A stretch of 34,575 nucleotides of DNA. It comes from CAZTAR01 sp043813895. Its GTDB lineage: Bacteria > Planctomycetota > Phycisphaerae > UBA1845 > UTPLA1. The notes under the pieces are model-generated. The model did no database searches. It saw nothing but the letters and a program-made list of their open reading frames with translations, and was not told where the DNA came from. The position numbers and the translations under genes were made by a program. Location: contig JBDRKQ010000202.1 of the NCBI GenBank assembly GCA_043813895.1, forward strand, positions 1 through 34,575. The letters are read 5' to 3'. Shown piece by piece: positions 1 to 6,843 of the stretch (position 1 is its first letter; each line of letters opens with the position of its first letter).

Positions 1-84
1 GCGAATTGGAGTTTCCGAATCACTGTATCCCTTTCCGGCGCGCCGCCACAATACGCCCGTTCGGGTAGGTATTGCGTTGAACCG

Positions 85-384
85 TCAGGTCTTCCCGTCG
101 CGACAGGGGATTGACCTGTCGGCCAACACGAGGCGGACAACGACTCCTACGCGGTCGCGAACCTCCAACTTCTCGAACAGGCACTTCATGTGCATGTGGA
201 CCGTGTGCGATGAGATACCGAGCTTCGCGGCGATCTCGTCGTTGCTTCGCGCCCGGCAGATGTGTCGTGCGACCTGCCGCTGCCGATGGCTCAGGCCCAG
301 GTGGTTCGCCAGGTTCCGCCACCGCGCCGGGGCGAAGAGGTCAGGTAGGTCGTCGTTTCCTCTGTGTGTCGGGCGGCTCGGCAT
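85..384 (-). CDS. LuxR-type (GerE) helix-turn-helix regulator, stand-alone DNA-binding domain
   Basis: A 99-residue protein that is essentially only a LuxR/GerE DNA-binding domain. Residues about 30-90 carry the family pattern: LSHRQRQVARHICRARSNDE, then IAAKLGISSHTVHMHMKCLF (the recognition helix region), then EKLEVRDRVGVVVRL. There is no receiver or ligand-binding domain in front of it, so it is either a constitutive binder or depends on partners. The start at 384 was chosen because a clear GAGGAG lies 7 bases upstream; a longer reading to 615 would run through palindromic repeats and is unlikely to be real. It is transcribed divergently from the transposase gene, with the repeats in between. 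The domain assignment is secure; the target genes are unknown. Confidence 0.8.
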   Translation of the reverse strand: MPSRPTHRGNDDLPDLFAPARWRNLANHLGLSHRQRQVARHICRARSNDEIAAKLGISSHTVHMHMKCLFEKLEVRDRVGVVVRLVLADRSIPCRDGKT

Positions 385-492
385 AAGGCGCTCCTCGCGG
401 GGGCGGTCGGTGAATCTGTTACTGATTCCCGCAAGGGGGGCGGTTCTTTCAAGTATTTTGAGAAATAATCGCGAATCCTCAGAGCCGGGAAT

Positions 493-573
493 CCGAGCCG
501 CCTTCTGTGAAGGCGGTGCATCGTGCTCACAGAGCACGGCTCGGTTATGCACCGTGCTCGCAGAGCACGGCTT
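493..573. repeat. REP-like palindromic repeat, 5' side of the transposase gene
   Basis: The unit at 493-544 has an outer stem CCGAGCC/GGCTCGG enclosing two hairpins, CCGCCTT-CTGTG-AAGGCGG and GTGCTC-ACA-GAGCAC. A second single hairpin, CCGTGCTC-GCA-GAGCACGG, follows at 552-570. The same architecture recurs at 1150-1236 and 3330-3482. The position directly upstream of a Y1 transposase suggests this is the substrate of that enzyme. Confidence 0.85.
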
Positions 574-613
574 GATCCTTGTGGAATTGAACGCCGTCGA
601 TATGATATCCGAC

Positions 614-1096
614 ATGAACGATCGCCCGCTCGCCTATCACATCACCTTTGGTACCTATGGCACGCGGCTGCACGGCGACGAGCGTGGGACCGTGGATCGG
701 CGCCACAACACGCCCGGCGAGCCGGTCCTCGGACTCAAAGAATCGTGGGAGCGGATCGAGCGATCCCGAATGAAGTTCCCGCCGGTTCGGCTCGCGCCGG
801 AGCAGCGGTTGTGGGCTGAGGAACTGATTCCGCCAGTGTGCGAGCGCGGCGGCTGGACCTACCACGTTGCCGCCTGCGGACCGGATCATGTGCACGTACT
901 TCTCAGTGCCGAAGCGGGCGGCAATGCGGTTCGTCGCTGGCTGAAGACATGGCTTGGTCAGGCACTGTTACAGCGATGGAGCTTGGAAGCGGGCCGGCGC
1001 TGGTGGGCGAATGGCGGAAGCGTGAAATGGGTTTGGGATGAAGCGTATTTCGAGCGGGCCTACGCGTACATCGAGCGCCAGCGCGCGACGAAATGA
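614..1096 (+). CDS. REP-associated tyrosine transposase (RAYT; Y1 / IS200-like)
   Basis: A 160-residue single-domain Y1 transposase. Enzymes of this family nick single-stranded hairpin DNA and form a phosphotyrosine link. Visible motifs are the metal-binding HUH triad DHVHVLLS (His92, His94) and, near the C-terminus, a YxxxQ motif YIERQ (candidate nucleophile Tyr152, Gln156), so the active site appears complete. The N-terminus PLAYHITFGTYGTRLHG is typical of the planctomycete branch of RAYTs as I know it. Start at 614 is preferred; ATG 602 is in frame and possible, and neither has a convincing ribosome binding site. No IS ends or target duplication are visible; instead hairpin repeats of one family lie on both sides, which fits a domesticated RAYT with its REP elements rather than a self-mobilising IS200. 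Confidence 0.85.
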   Translation: MNDRPLAYHITFGTYGTRLHGDERGTVDRRHNTPGEPVLGLKESWERIERSRMKFPPVRLAPEQRLWAEELIPPVCERGGWTYHVAACGPDHVHVLLSAEAGGNAVRRWLKTWLGQALLQRWSLEAGRRWWANGGSVKWVWDEAYFERAYAYIERQRATK

Positions 1097-1149
1097 TCCG
1101 AGCAGAACGTGCAACGAAGTGATTCGAGATCAACACATGACGAATTGAT

Positions 1150-1236
1150 CCGAGGAGCCGGGCTCTGTGAGCCCGGTGCACCGCGTTCGCAGAACGCGGC
1201 TCGGTTGGAGCACCGTGTTCATAGAACACGGCTCGG
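1150..1236. repeat. REP-like palindromic repeat, 3' side of the transposase gene
   Basis: The unit at 1150-1204 repeats the layout seen at 493-544 with different stem sequences: CCGGGCT-CTGTG-AGCCCGG followed by CCGCGTTC-GCA-GAACGCGG, closed by GGCTCGG. A lone hairpin, CCGTGTTC-ATA-GAACACGG, follows at 1213-1231. Loop sequences are conserved, and the stems differ while keeping pairing. It also sits at the 3' end of the convergent kinase gene and could act as a transcript end. Confidence 0.85.
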
Positions 1237-3225
1237 TCAATCAGCGAACTCTTCCTTCACTCTCAGCCTCGCAGCTTCCTCTGCACTGACGCGAGTCACG
1301 ATGGCGATCGAGTGAGCTTGCTTGAGTAGCTCAGTTCGCCCGACAGGATCTCGGTACACTTCCTCCGCAGAAGCCTGTGAATAACACGAGGACACGGCCA
1401 AATAGACCATGACTTGTTCGCCTTCCCTGACACCGATCTCGCTCAGCGGAAAGCCGGTCACACCTCGACAGCCGAAGCTCTGGTAGATTCCAGGCTTCGC
1501 GCCTGGTTGGCCCTGATAGGCGATGTGCAGTTTGTCTCCCACACACAGACAGACTTGGCGAATGGCTCCGTTCGGGTTGGTGATGTCGCGCTGAACGACG
1601 TTGCTCTCCTGGAAAATCTGAAAGGCGCCGCACACTTCCAGCATACCCTTCTCGATCCGGGTCTGGATGTCCCAGAACGTCACGAAGGTGCCGAGGCAAG
1701 GAAGCGTATAGCGCTCCCCCGGCCTGTGACTGCGCATCAAGCCGTAGGTAGCACCCTCCCATTGCAGGTACTCGTGCTCAAACTCACCGCTGTAAGGCAG
1801 AACGCCATATACGCGGCTCATCGGGTCTTCCGGCTTGTTCCAGCGCGTTGCCGTCCAGGCTCCTGCGTAGAAACCGACGGCGGCCGCGAGGCCGACCATC
1901 AGCGCAACCCGTCGGCGGGATGTCGCGGGCGCGGACGGCCGCGATGCCAGGGCGGTGAGCCGGTGGCGCACCTCGCGGATGTTGGTTAACCGCCTGCCCG
2001 CGTTCGGGTGGCACAGGGCGTTGATCAACTCGCGCAAGGCGGCGAGGCGAGGCTCCGGCGGGAGGCCGTGCTTCGGGTCGCCGGCGGGATCGAGGTCGGC
2101 GGGCCAGTCGGGGAAGTCCGCGGCCCCCTGACCGGTCGTCATCACATACATGACCTTGCCGAGGGCATAGAGGTCGTCGGGTTGCGGGCGAGCGGGCGTG
2201 CCGTTTTCTGCATCGGAGCGCGAAGCGGCGCCGTCGAGCTTCTGATCAGAGCCGCGCGCGTCAGCAAGCGGTGCCTTATCGAATCCGCCGGGCCGGCGCG
2301 TTTGGGCGCTGACCGCTCCCTCACTGTCGCGGCCCTGATCAGAGCCGCGCGCGTCAGCAAGCGGTCCCCGATCGATTCCGGCAGGCAGGCGCCCGATGTT
2401 TGGAATGGGCGGCATATAGGCGGGAGTGCCGACAGAATCGGTGGTGGTGTCGGAGGCGGTCAGGCCCATGTCGGCCAGCTTTAGCACGCCGTTGGCGAAC
2501 AGGCAGTTCGCCGGTTTGACGTCGCGGTGGTGCAGGCCGGCCTTGTGCATGTGATCGATGGCGTCGAGGAGGGCCGACGCATGTTCGACGACACGGCCGG
2601 CGGACAGGCGGCCCTTTTGACGCAGCAGCGTGGCGAGTGTCAGCGGCTCGTAATCGTGTGGATGGTGCGGCTGCGAACCGCCTGCATGATCGGCGATCTC
2701 CATGACGTAATAGACGGCCTGGCGCGGGCGGTTGTCAGAGCCGCGCGCGTCAGCAAGCGGTTGGCGTTCGCCGGGAGGGCCCTTCGGATGCGGACAATGA
2801 CCGACTCCCTCACGGTCGCGGCTCTGATCCTCACCGTCCCTGCTCTGATCCTCGCCATCACGATCCTGCTCGGGTTCGGGCAACGCACACAGGCCGGTCT
2901 TGAGGATGCGGACGAGGTGCGGGTGGTCTTTCGCCTGGGCCTGGTACGCATGAATGCCCTCGAGTTCTCGCTCGATTCGCGAGACGGCGGCATCCTTCGA
3001 GACTGCGGACCTATCCGCCGCCGCGTGCGCGTGCAGCACCTTGATCGCACGGAAGAGCCCGACCATCGGCTCTTCCACAAGCCAGACGGTGCCAAACGCG
3101 CCTTGGCCGATGACCTTCACGAAGCGGTAGTCCGGAATGCGCGGCGGCACGTCGGCCGACGCGCGTGGTCGAGTCGGCAGGCCGATGGTCTGCGTCGGGA
3201 TGGAAGTTGCCTCCTCGCTGCTCAT
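1237..3225 (-). CDS. Transmembrane Ser/Thr protein kinase with two repeat-derived insertions in the kinase domain
   Basis: A 662-residue Hanks-type kinase. Residues 40-45 form the glycine loop (GQGAFG), Lys62 the VAIK lysine, 233-240 the catalytic loop HRDVKPAN, 252-254 DMG in place of DFG, and about 351-361 the start of helix F (DLYALGKVMYV). One transmembrane segment lies near 440-458, followed by an exported C-terminal domain of about 200 residues I do not recognise. Two inserts are unusual: residues about 119-170 (between strands 4 and 5) and about 274-348 (after GTPAYMPP). Both contain LADARGSD and are translated copies of a DNA repeat also found between genes at 25295. The second insert follows directly on MPP, and the APE glutamate is not visible, so activity is uncertain. 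Start at 3225 has GGGAAG upstream. It belongs with the sigma factor and zinc-finger genes upstream. Confidence 0.88.
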   Translation of the reverse strand: MSSEEATSIPTQTIGLPTRPRASADVPPRIPDYRFVKVIGQGAFGTVWLVEEPMVGLFRAIKVLHAHAAADRSAVSKDAAVSRIERELEGIHAYQAQAKDHPHLVRILKTGLCALPEPEQDRDGEDQSRDGEDQSRDREGVGHCPHPKGPPGERQPLADARGSDNRPRQAVYYVMEIADHAGGSQPHHPHDYEPLTLATLLRQKGRLSAGRVVEHASALLDAIDHMHKAGLHHRDVKPANCLFANGVLKLADMGLTASDTTTDSVGTPAYMPPIPNIGRLPAGIDRGPLADARGSDQGRDSEGAVSAQTRRPGGFDKAPLADARGSDQKLDGAASRSDAENGTPARPQPDDLYALGKVMYVMTTGQGAADFPDWPADLDPAGDPKHGLPPEPRLAALRELINALCHPNAGRRLTNIREVRHRLTALASRPSAPATSRRRVALMVGLAAAVGFYAGAWTATRWNKPEDPMSRVYGVLPYSGEFEHEYLQWEGATYGLMRSHRPGERYTLPCLGTFVTFWDIQTRIEKGMLEVCGAFQIFQESNVVQRDITNPNGAIRQVCLCVGDKLHIAYQGQPGAKPGIYQSFGCRGVTGFPLSEIGVREGEQVMVYLAVSSCYSQASAEEVYRDPVGRTELLKQAHSIAIVTRVSAEEAARLRVKEEFAD
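2244..2364. repeat. LADARGSD repeat element, one full and one half copy, inside the kinase gene
   Basis: A full copy at 2244-2340 begins GATCAGAGCCGCG and ends CGCGGCCCTGATC (12 of 13 positions inverted-repeat). A second left end starts at 2337, sharing the GATC, and runs to 2364 without a matching right end. The conserved left part continues CGCGTCAGCAAGCGG and the right part contains CTCCCTCAC. Read on the minus strand in the kinase frame they encode PLADARGSDQ. Confidence 0.8.
2735..2829. repeat. LADARGSD repeat element, third copy in the kinase gene
   Basis: It begins TCAGAGCCGCGCGCGTCAGC and ends ACGGTCGCGGCTCTGATC, with 11 bases of perfect terminal inverted repeat. The middle differs from the copy at 2244. 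Two further short CTCTGATCCTC-like units follow up to about 2865, translated as an acidic DQSRDGED repeat. It falls in the loop between kinase strands 4 and 5. Confidence 0.8.
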
Positions 3226-3329
3226 TCCGATCTTCCCGGCTTGTTGGCATATGGCGTAACACGCGCATGATACGCGATTCGGTGTATCAGGTTCAACAGG
3301 CAACGAAGTAATCCGAGCAACGAGGTAAT

Positions 3330-3482
3330 CCGAGCCGGGTTCTGTGAACCCGGTGCACCGTGCTCACAGAGCACGGCTCGGGTTCACAATTCGGTGCTCA
3401 CAGAGCACGGCTCGGTTCACAATTCGGTTCTCACAGAGCACGGCTCGGTTCGCAACTCGGTGCTCACAGAACACGGCTCGGG
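3330..3482. repeat. REP-like palindrome cluster between the anti-sigma and kinase genes
   Basis: A double-hairpin unit at 3330-3381 (CCGGGTT-CTGTG-AACCCGG, then CCGTGCTC-ACA-GAGCACGG) is followed by three tandem units of about 33 bases with the core CGGTGCTCACAGAGCACGGC. It is the same family as at 493 and 1150. It lies within an otherwise co-directional gene cluster, 105 bases before the kinase start and just after the zinc-finger gene, so it may partially uncouple kinase expression. Confidence 0.85.
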
Positions 3483-3492
3483 CCTCGGCGAC

Positions 3493-3720
3493 TCAGGCGT
3501 CTCGTGATGTCTCCGGCATATTGTCGAACAGCGGCTTGACTTCTTCCCGCCGCTCGCGGAGTTCGCGGATATCCCCGATCAACAGGGTGTCCACTTCGCA
3601 CTCCTGGAGCCGTCTCCAGCACGCTTCGCACCGCTCGACGTGCGTCCGAAGTCGGTCAAGCGCATCGTCTTTCGCCCCGGCAGCGAGTTGTTCGATTTGT
3701 TTGTCCGTCAGGCAACGCAT
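3493..3720 (-). CDS. Putative zinc-finger anti-sigma factor (short, soluble)
   Basis: A 75-residue protein with the pattern HVERCEACW (H-x3-C-x2-C), the zinc-binding signature of ZAS-type anti-sigma factors, preceded by MRCLTDKQIEQLAAGAKDDA, which resembles the first helix of that fold. There is no membrane segment, so any signal must come from elsewhere, plausibly from the kinase encoded downstream. It starts 7 bases after the sigma factor stop codon. ATG 3744, in the same frame and overlapping the sigma gene, is the alternative start. The role is inferred from the motif and position. Confidence 0.7.
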   Translation of the reverse strand: MRCLTDKQIEQLAAGAKDDALDRLRTHVERCEACWRRLQECEVDTLLIGDIRELRERREEVKPLFDNMPETSRDA

Positions 3721-3727
3721 GGCGAAC

Positions 3728-4327
3728 CTATCTTTGCTCCTCATCGTCGATGATTTGCTGCATGATGATCCGGAGTCGTTTGAGCATCCGCGATTTGCTG
3801 ATGTAGATCGCGTTCGGCGTCGTCTTGAGAAACGCTGCCACTTTGGCGACAGGCCAGTCTTTCAAGGCATACAAATCGAATGCCTGGTACGTATTCGGAT
3901 CGCTCTCCCGGCGGAGGTTCTCGATCGCCAGGTTCAGTCGCTCCAGAGCCCATTCGCGCTCGTACGCCTCGCGCAGCGCATCAGGTGCGATGGAATCGGG
4001 CGGGCGGCCGGAGCGGCCCTGGGCGTCACCATCGAGCGACGCGCGAACGCGGCGGGCGTGGTGCTTGTGGATCTTGTTCTGGGCGATGCCGCCGAGCCAG
4101 GACTTGAGCCGTCCTCGCTCTCGCCGGTATTGGCCCGCGCGGTAGGCGGCAATGAATGTGGTCAGGGTTTCGGCGACGACGTCTTGCGCGTCTGCATCGG
4201 AAAGGCCGACACGCTTGGCAAAGCAAAGGAGCATCGGCGTGTAACGGGCGTAGAATCGCTGCCAGGCGCGGCCGTTCCGCGGATCTTCGAGTCCCTGCAG
4301 CAAAGTTGTGCTCGTGAGGCTTGGCAT
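3728..4327 (-). CDS. ECF-type RNA polymerase sigma factor
   Basis: 199 residues with the two ECF domains: region 2 around residues 20-85 (FYARYTPMLLCFAKR, then DADAQDVVAETLTTF, and RLKSWLGGIAQNKI) and region 4 around 150-190 (DLYALKDWPVAKVAAFLKTT, then PNAIYISKSRMLKRL). It should direct core polymerase to an unknown regulon. The zinc-finger gene follows after 7 bases and the Ser/Thr kinase comes next, an arrangement reported for planctomycete ECF groups linked to kinases. Start at 4327 is chosen because homology to the family begins right there. A 70-80 base upstream leader contains a hairpin around an A-run and a GGATCGCAATCC palindrome. Confidence 0.88.
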   Translation of the reverse strand: MPSLTSTTLLQGLEDPRNGRAWQRFYARYTPMLLCFAKRVGLSDADAQDVVAETLTTFIAAYRAGQYRRERGRLKSWLGGIAQNKIHKHHARRVRASLDGDAQGRSGRPPDSIAPDALREAYEREWALERLNLAIENLRRESDPNTYQAFDLYALKDWPVAKVAAFLKTTPNAIYISKSRMLKRLRIIMQQIIDDEEQR

Positions 4328-4752
4328 GGTTCTATTGCTTATGCCCGCGGCGGCGCGGATTCTTTCAGGCCTTTGCAGCGAATCGGCTAAAAAAAAACAC
4401 GCGGATCGCAATCCGTGGGCCCAATGGACGCCCATGTGGGTTCTCCGGCTGTGCGATTCTCCGCCATCGTACAGGCAAGTTGGGGCACGCTGGAATCGGC
4501 AGAGTCCGCGTGCGTGTTCGGGGGCATTCGTGAACTGCGCGTGGGCGTGCCATCGGGCAGGAAGACCGGCCTGAGATAAACCGGCTCGCCGGGCGGGGTG
4601 TTCTCGGGTCCGTCGTGGCCTTTGTCTGCATCGGATGATCGTCGGTGTCGTCCGGCCGGAGCTTTGGTGGTAGAATCCGGGGTCCGCGATTCCGGAATCG
4701 CGTGGTGTTTCGGAGGTGGGCGGAGGTGTCGTCAAGTCACAGGAGAAGCACG
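4328..4752. other. Divergent intergenic region between the sigma factor and nuclease genes
   Basis: No gene is supported. Near 4390-4420 lies a run of nine A residues followed by CGGATCGCAATCCGTGGG, which can fold and resembles the CAATCCGTGGG segment at 32446-32456. The promoters of both divergent genes should be here, but I see no convincing -35/-10 pair. A minus-strand frame across 4390-4640 has high GC at third positions but no start codon. Confidence 0.4.
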
Positions 4753-6006
4753 ATGAAGCGCTCTGCAAAGTACATAATGTCGGCCTTGCTGTTTGTGGTG
4801 ACTCCGGTCATGGCGGAACCGCCGGCGATCCCGCCGGACGCCGGGCTGCCGGTGATCGATTGGCAAGATGCCAAGGACTACATGGATAAGCCCGTGATCG
4901 TTCAGGGCCGGATCGTCCAGGCGAAGAACATCGGGCGACTCTGCTTTCTGAACTTCGACATGGCTCGAAGCTTCACGGCGGTCATCCATGAACCAAGCTA
5001 CAAGAACTTTCCCTCGCCACCGGAAGGCTTGTACACCAACAAGCTTGTCCGTATTCGGGGCGTGATCAGCGAGTACAACGGTAAACTTCAGATCGAGGTC
5101 TCGAAGCCTGAGCAGGTGACGATCCTCGAGAAAGAGGAGGCGATTCCGCAGCCACAGGAAAAGAGGGCGCCTCGGCTCTTCGCCGGGACGGTGACCGTCG
5201 CTGCCTACAACGTGCTGAACCTGTTTGACGAGTACGACGATCCGTATCACTCAGACGAAGGTACGCCGCCCAAGCCGAAGGACCAGCTCGACAACCTCGC
5301 GGCGACCATCCGGTCGATCGACGCGGACGTGTTGGCGCTGGAGGAAGTCGAAAACCGCGGCTACCTGGAGCGATTTGTGACGGCCATGCTGGGCGACATG
5401 GGCTACGAACACGTCGTCTGCATCGAGAGCAACGACCGTCGCGGCATCGACTGCGCCGTGTTGTCCAGGCTGCCGGTCGGCCCGGTTACGTCGTATCGTC
5501 ACTTGCGATTCGACGACGGGTCCGGAGGCAAGATGGGGTTTCGCCGAGACTTGTTGCAGGCGCGGATTGAGCCCGAGGGTTACTCCGCGTTCTCCGTATT
5601 CGTCGTACACTTCAAGAGCAAGCGGGGTGGGGCGGATACGACGGAGGGCATGCGCGTCGCGGAGGCGAAGCAGGCTCGGGCCGTGTTCGACGACCTATTG
5701 GCGGCGAACAAGAACGAACTCTTCTTGCTTTGCGGCGACTTCAACGACACGTGGGAGAGTGCCACACTGAAGACACTCGTCGGAAAGGGAGGGGACGTGT
5801 TGCAGAACTTCCTGGAAGACCTGCCGCCCGGTGCGGAAACCTACAACCGACGGCAAAAGTCGATCATCGATTTCGTGCTCGCGTCACCGGCGATGGGCCG
5901 GTGCTATGTTCGAAAATCGTATCGGGTCATCCCCGGAAGCGTTGACACGTCGGGCTCGGATCACAATCCGGTCATCGCGGAGTTCAAGCTGCCGCCGAAA
6001 CGGTGA
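4753..6006 (+). CDS. Exported endonuclease/exonuclease/phosphatase-family protein with N-terminal OB-like domain
   Basis: 417 residues. A signal peptide (MKRSAKYIMSALLFVVTPVMA) precedes a domain at about 30-135 (VIVQGRIVQAKNIGRLCFLN to LVRIRGVISEYNGKLQIEV) that looks like an OB-fold nucleic-acid-binding module. The catalytic part runs from about 155 to the end: VAAYNVLNLFDEYDDP, DVLALEEVENRGYL (metal-binding Glu), FVVHFKSKRGG, LCGDFNDTW (Asp/Asn) and GSDHNPVIAEF (the terminal Asp-His pair). All key residues of the metal-dependent DNase I-like fold are present. Likely an extracytoplasmic nuclease or phosphodiesterase; the substrate is unknown. AGGAG lies 8 bases before the chosen ATG. It appears monocistronic. 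Confidence 0.85.
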   Translation: MKRSAKYIMSALLFVVTPVMAEPPAIPPDAGLPVIDWQDAKDYMDKPVIVQGRIVQAKNIGRLCFLNFDMARSFTAVIHEPSYKNFPSPPEGLYTNKLVRIRGVISEYNGKLQIEVSKPEQVTILEKEEAIPQPQEKRAPRLFAGTVTVAAYNVLNLFDEYDDPYHSDEGTPPKPKDQLDNLAATIRSIDADVLALEEVENRGYLERFVTAMLGDMGYEHVVCIESNDRRGIDCAVLSRLPVGPVTSYRHLRFDDGSGGKMGFRRDLLQARIEPEGYSAFSVFVVHFKSKRGGADTTEGMRVAEAKQARAVFDDLLAANKNELFLLCGDFNDTWESATLKTLVGKGGDVLQNFLEDLPPGAETYNRRQKSIIDFVLASPAMGRCYVRKSYRVIPGSVDTSGSDHNPVIAEFKLPPKR

Positions 6007-6447
6007 TGTCACCGGCATCGAGGTCATCATCCCGGCGCTGGGCTGCGTCGAACGGCTCTGGGCCGTGCGGGCGGCGCACGCCGCGGAGGACGTCGATCGG
6101 AGAAGACCGCCAAGGCTTGACACGTGGTTCGCAAAGGCGTCAAAGCCGTCTGGGGAATCGATATCGCGCGATGTTCTGAGAAAGAAATACCGGCCTCTCG
6201 ACCATCGCGAGGAAACGGCGGCACACACGGCCGATAGCTTTTGCGGATCCACCGGCCGTCAATCAGAGCGCCGATCAATGCGGGCGATGGCACAACTCCT
6301 TGTCCAACATTATGTTATGGCACGCAGGGCTTGTGGGTGTCGCCGTGCACGGAGACATGCGGCGGATCGGCTCAACAATGCAGCCGCCCAGGCCGATACG
6401 CGTGACAGCTTGCAGCAAAAAAATTGCCCCCGCGTTGCGTAAAGATG
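6007..6447. other. Gap without a supported gene
   Basis: About 440 bases with no convincing coding signal. The first ~100 bases keep a GC-rich third-position pattern in one plus frame, but no start codon or recognisable domain accompanies it, and it fades after about 6110. GC content drops toward 6300-6480, ending in the promoter described next. Confidence 0.4.
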
Positions 6448-6477
6448 TTGACAACGGAATCGTAATGTAGCTAAACT
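6448..6477 (+). promoter_or_regulatory. Sigma-70-type promoter for the small peptide locus
   Basis: TTGACA at 6448-6453, an 18-base spacer, and TAAACT at 6472-6477 (perfect -35, four of six at -10), within a local AT-rich patch. It is the best promoter match upstream of the two small peptide genes. Confidence 0.5.
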
Positions 6478-6508
6478 CCGCCCTTTACGTCGGGCGATAA
6501 AGCCTGAT

Positions 6509-6616
6509 ATGTCCTGTCCTCAGGGTTTGGCAGGGCTGCGATTTGTGTTGGCGTTGGTCGGAGTGTTCCCGCTGACCAACACCACCCGGGGGTCCTGTGA
6601 GGAAGTGTCTGAGTAA
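6509..6616 (+). CDS. Possible leader peptide or degraded copy of the small peptide gene
   Basis: A 35-codon reading frame with a hydrophobic core GLRFVLALVGVFPLTN. It lacks a good ribosome binding site. The stretch RFVLALVGVFPLTN is loosely similar to DFVLGALIGLIDLN of the two peptides downstream, and the DNA (GATTTGTGTTGGCG against GATTTTGTGCTTGGCG) suggests a decayed duplicate carrying small indels. It could equally be noncoding leader RNA. Low confidence. Confidence 0.22.
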   Translation: MSCPQGLAGLRFVLALVGVFPLTNTTRGSCEEVSE

Positions 6617-6654
6617 CCGAGTGCGGGAACGCTTGGCAGAAGTGAGGTTTTCTG

Positions 6655-6765
6655 ATGGCAGCGATGGATTTTGTGCTTGGCGCTCTGATCGGCCTGATTG
6701 ATCTGAACCCGCTCTTGGATCTGGTCTTCGTTCCGCTCAGTTGGCTGCTCCTTTGGTGGCACTAA
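6655..6765 (+). CDS. 36-residue hydrophobic small protein, copy 1
   Basis: Encodes a 36-residue peptide beginning MAAMDFVLGALIGLIDL and ending VPLSWLLLWWH. GTGAGG lies about 8 bases before the ATG. Apart from three aspartates (5, 16, 22), one Asn and the terminal His, it is almost wholly hydrophobic, with a Trp-rich end, so it should lie in or on a membrane. A gene for exactly the same peptide follows 78 bases downstream; the copies differ at 13 sense-codon bases, all silent, plus the stop (TAA against TAG). That pattern is strong evidence that the peptide is real and under selection. I do not recognise the family. Its negative charge is unlike typical cationic type I toxins or antimicrobial peptides. 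Confidence 0.75.
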   Translation: MAAMDFVLGALIGLIDLNPLLDLVFVPLSWLLLWWH

Positions 6766-6843
6766 ACGAGAGAGTGTTTCCCACGCCATGGGGCGGGGCT
6801 CTTGTCACACGTAGAGTCTGTTATTTAGGAAGGAAAAGCAAAA

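Noticed and set aside
385..615. N-terminal extension of the LuxR-type regulator up to 615
   Set aside because: It would translate the palindromic repeat at 493-573; a good ribosome binding site directly precedes the ATG at 384.
4390..4640. Minus-strand frame with GC-rich third positions (product containing GPENTPPGEPVYLRPVFLP)
   Set aside because: No start codon in frame back to the upstream stop, no recognisable domain; may be a relic, but cannot be supported as a gene.
6007..6442. Plus-strand open frame after the nuclease gene
   Set aside because: No start codon or ribosome binding site of its own; coding-like composition covers only the first 100 bases.
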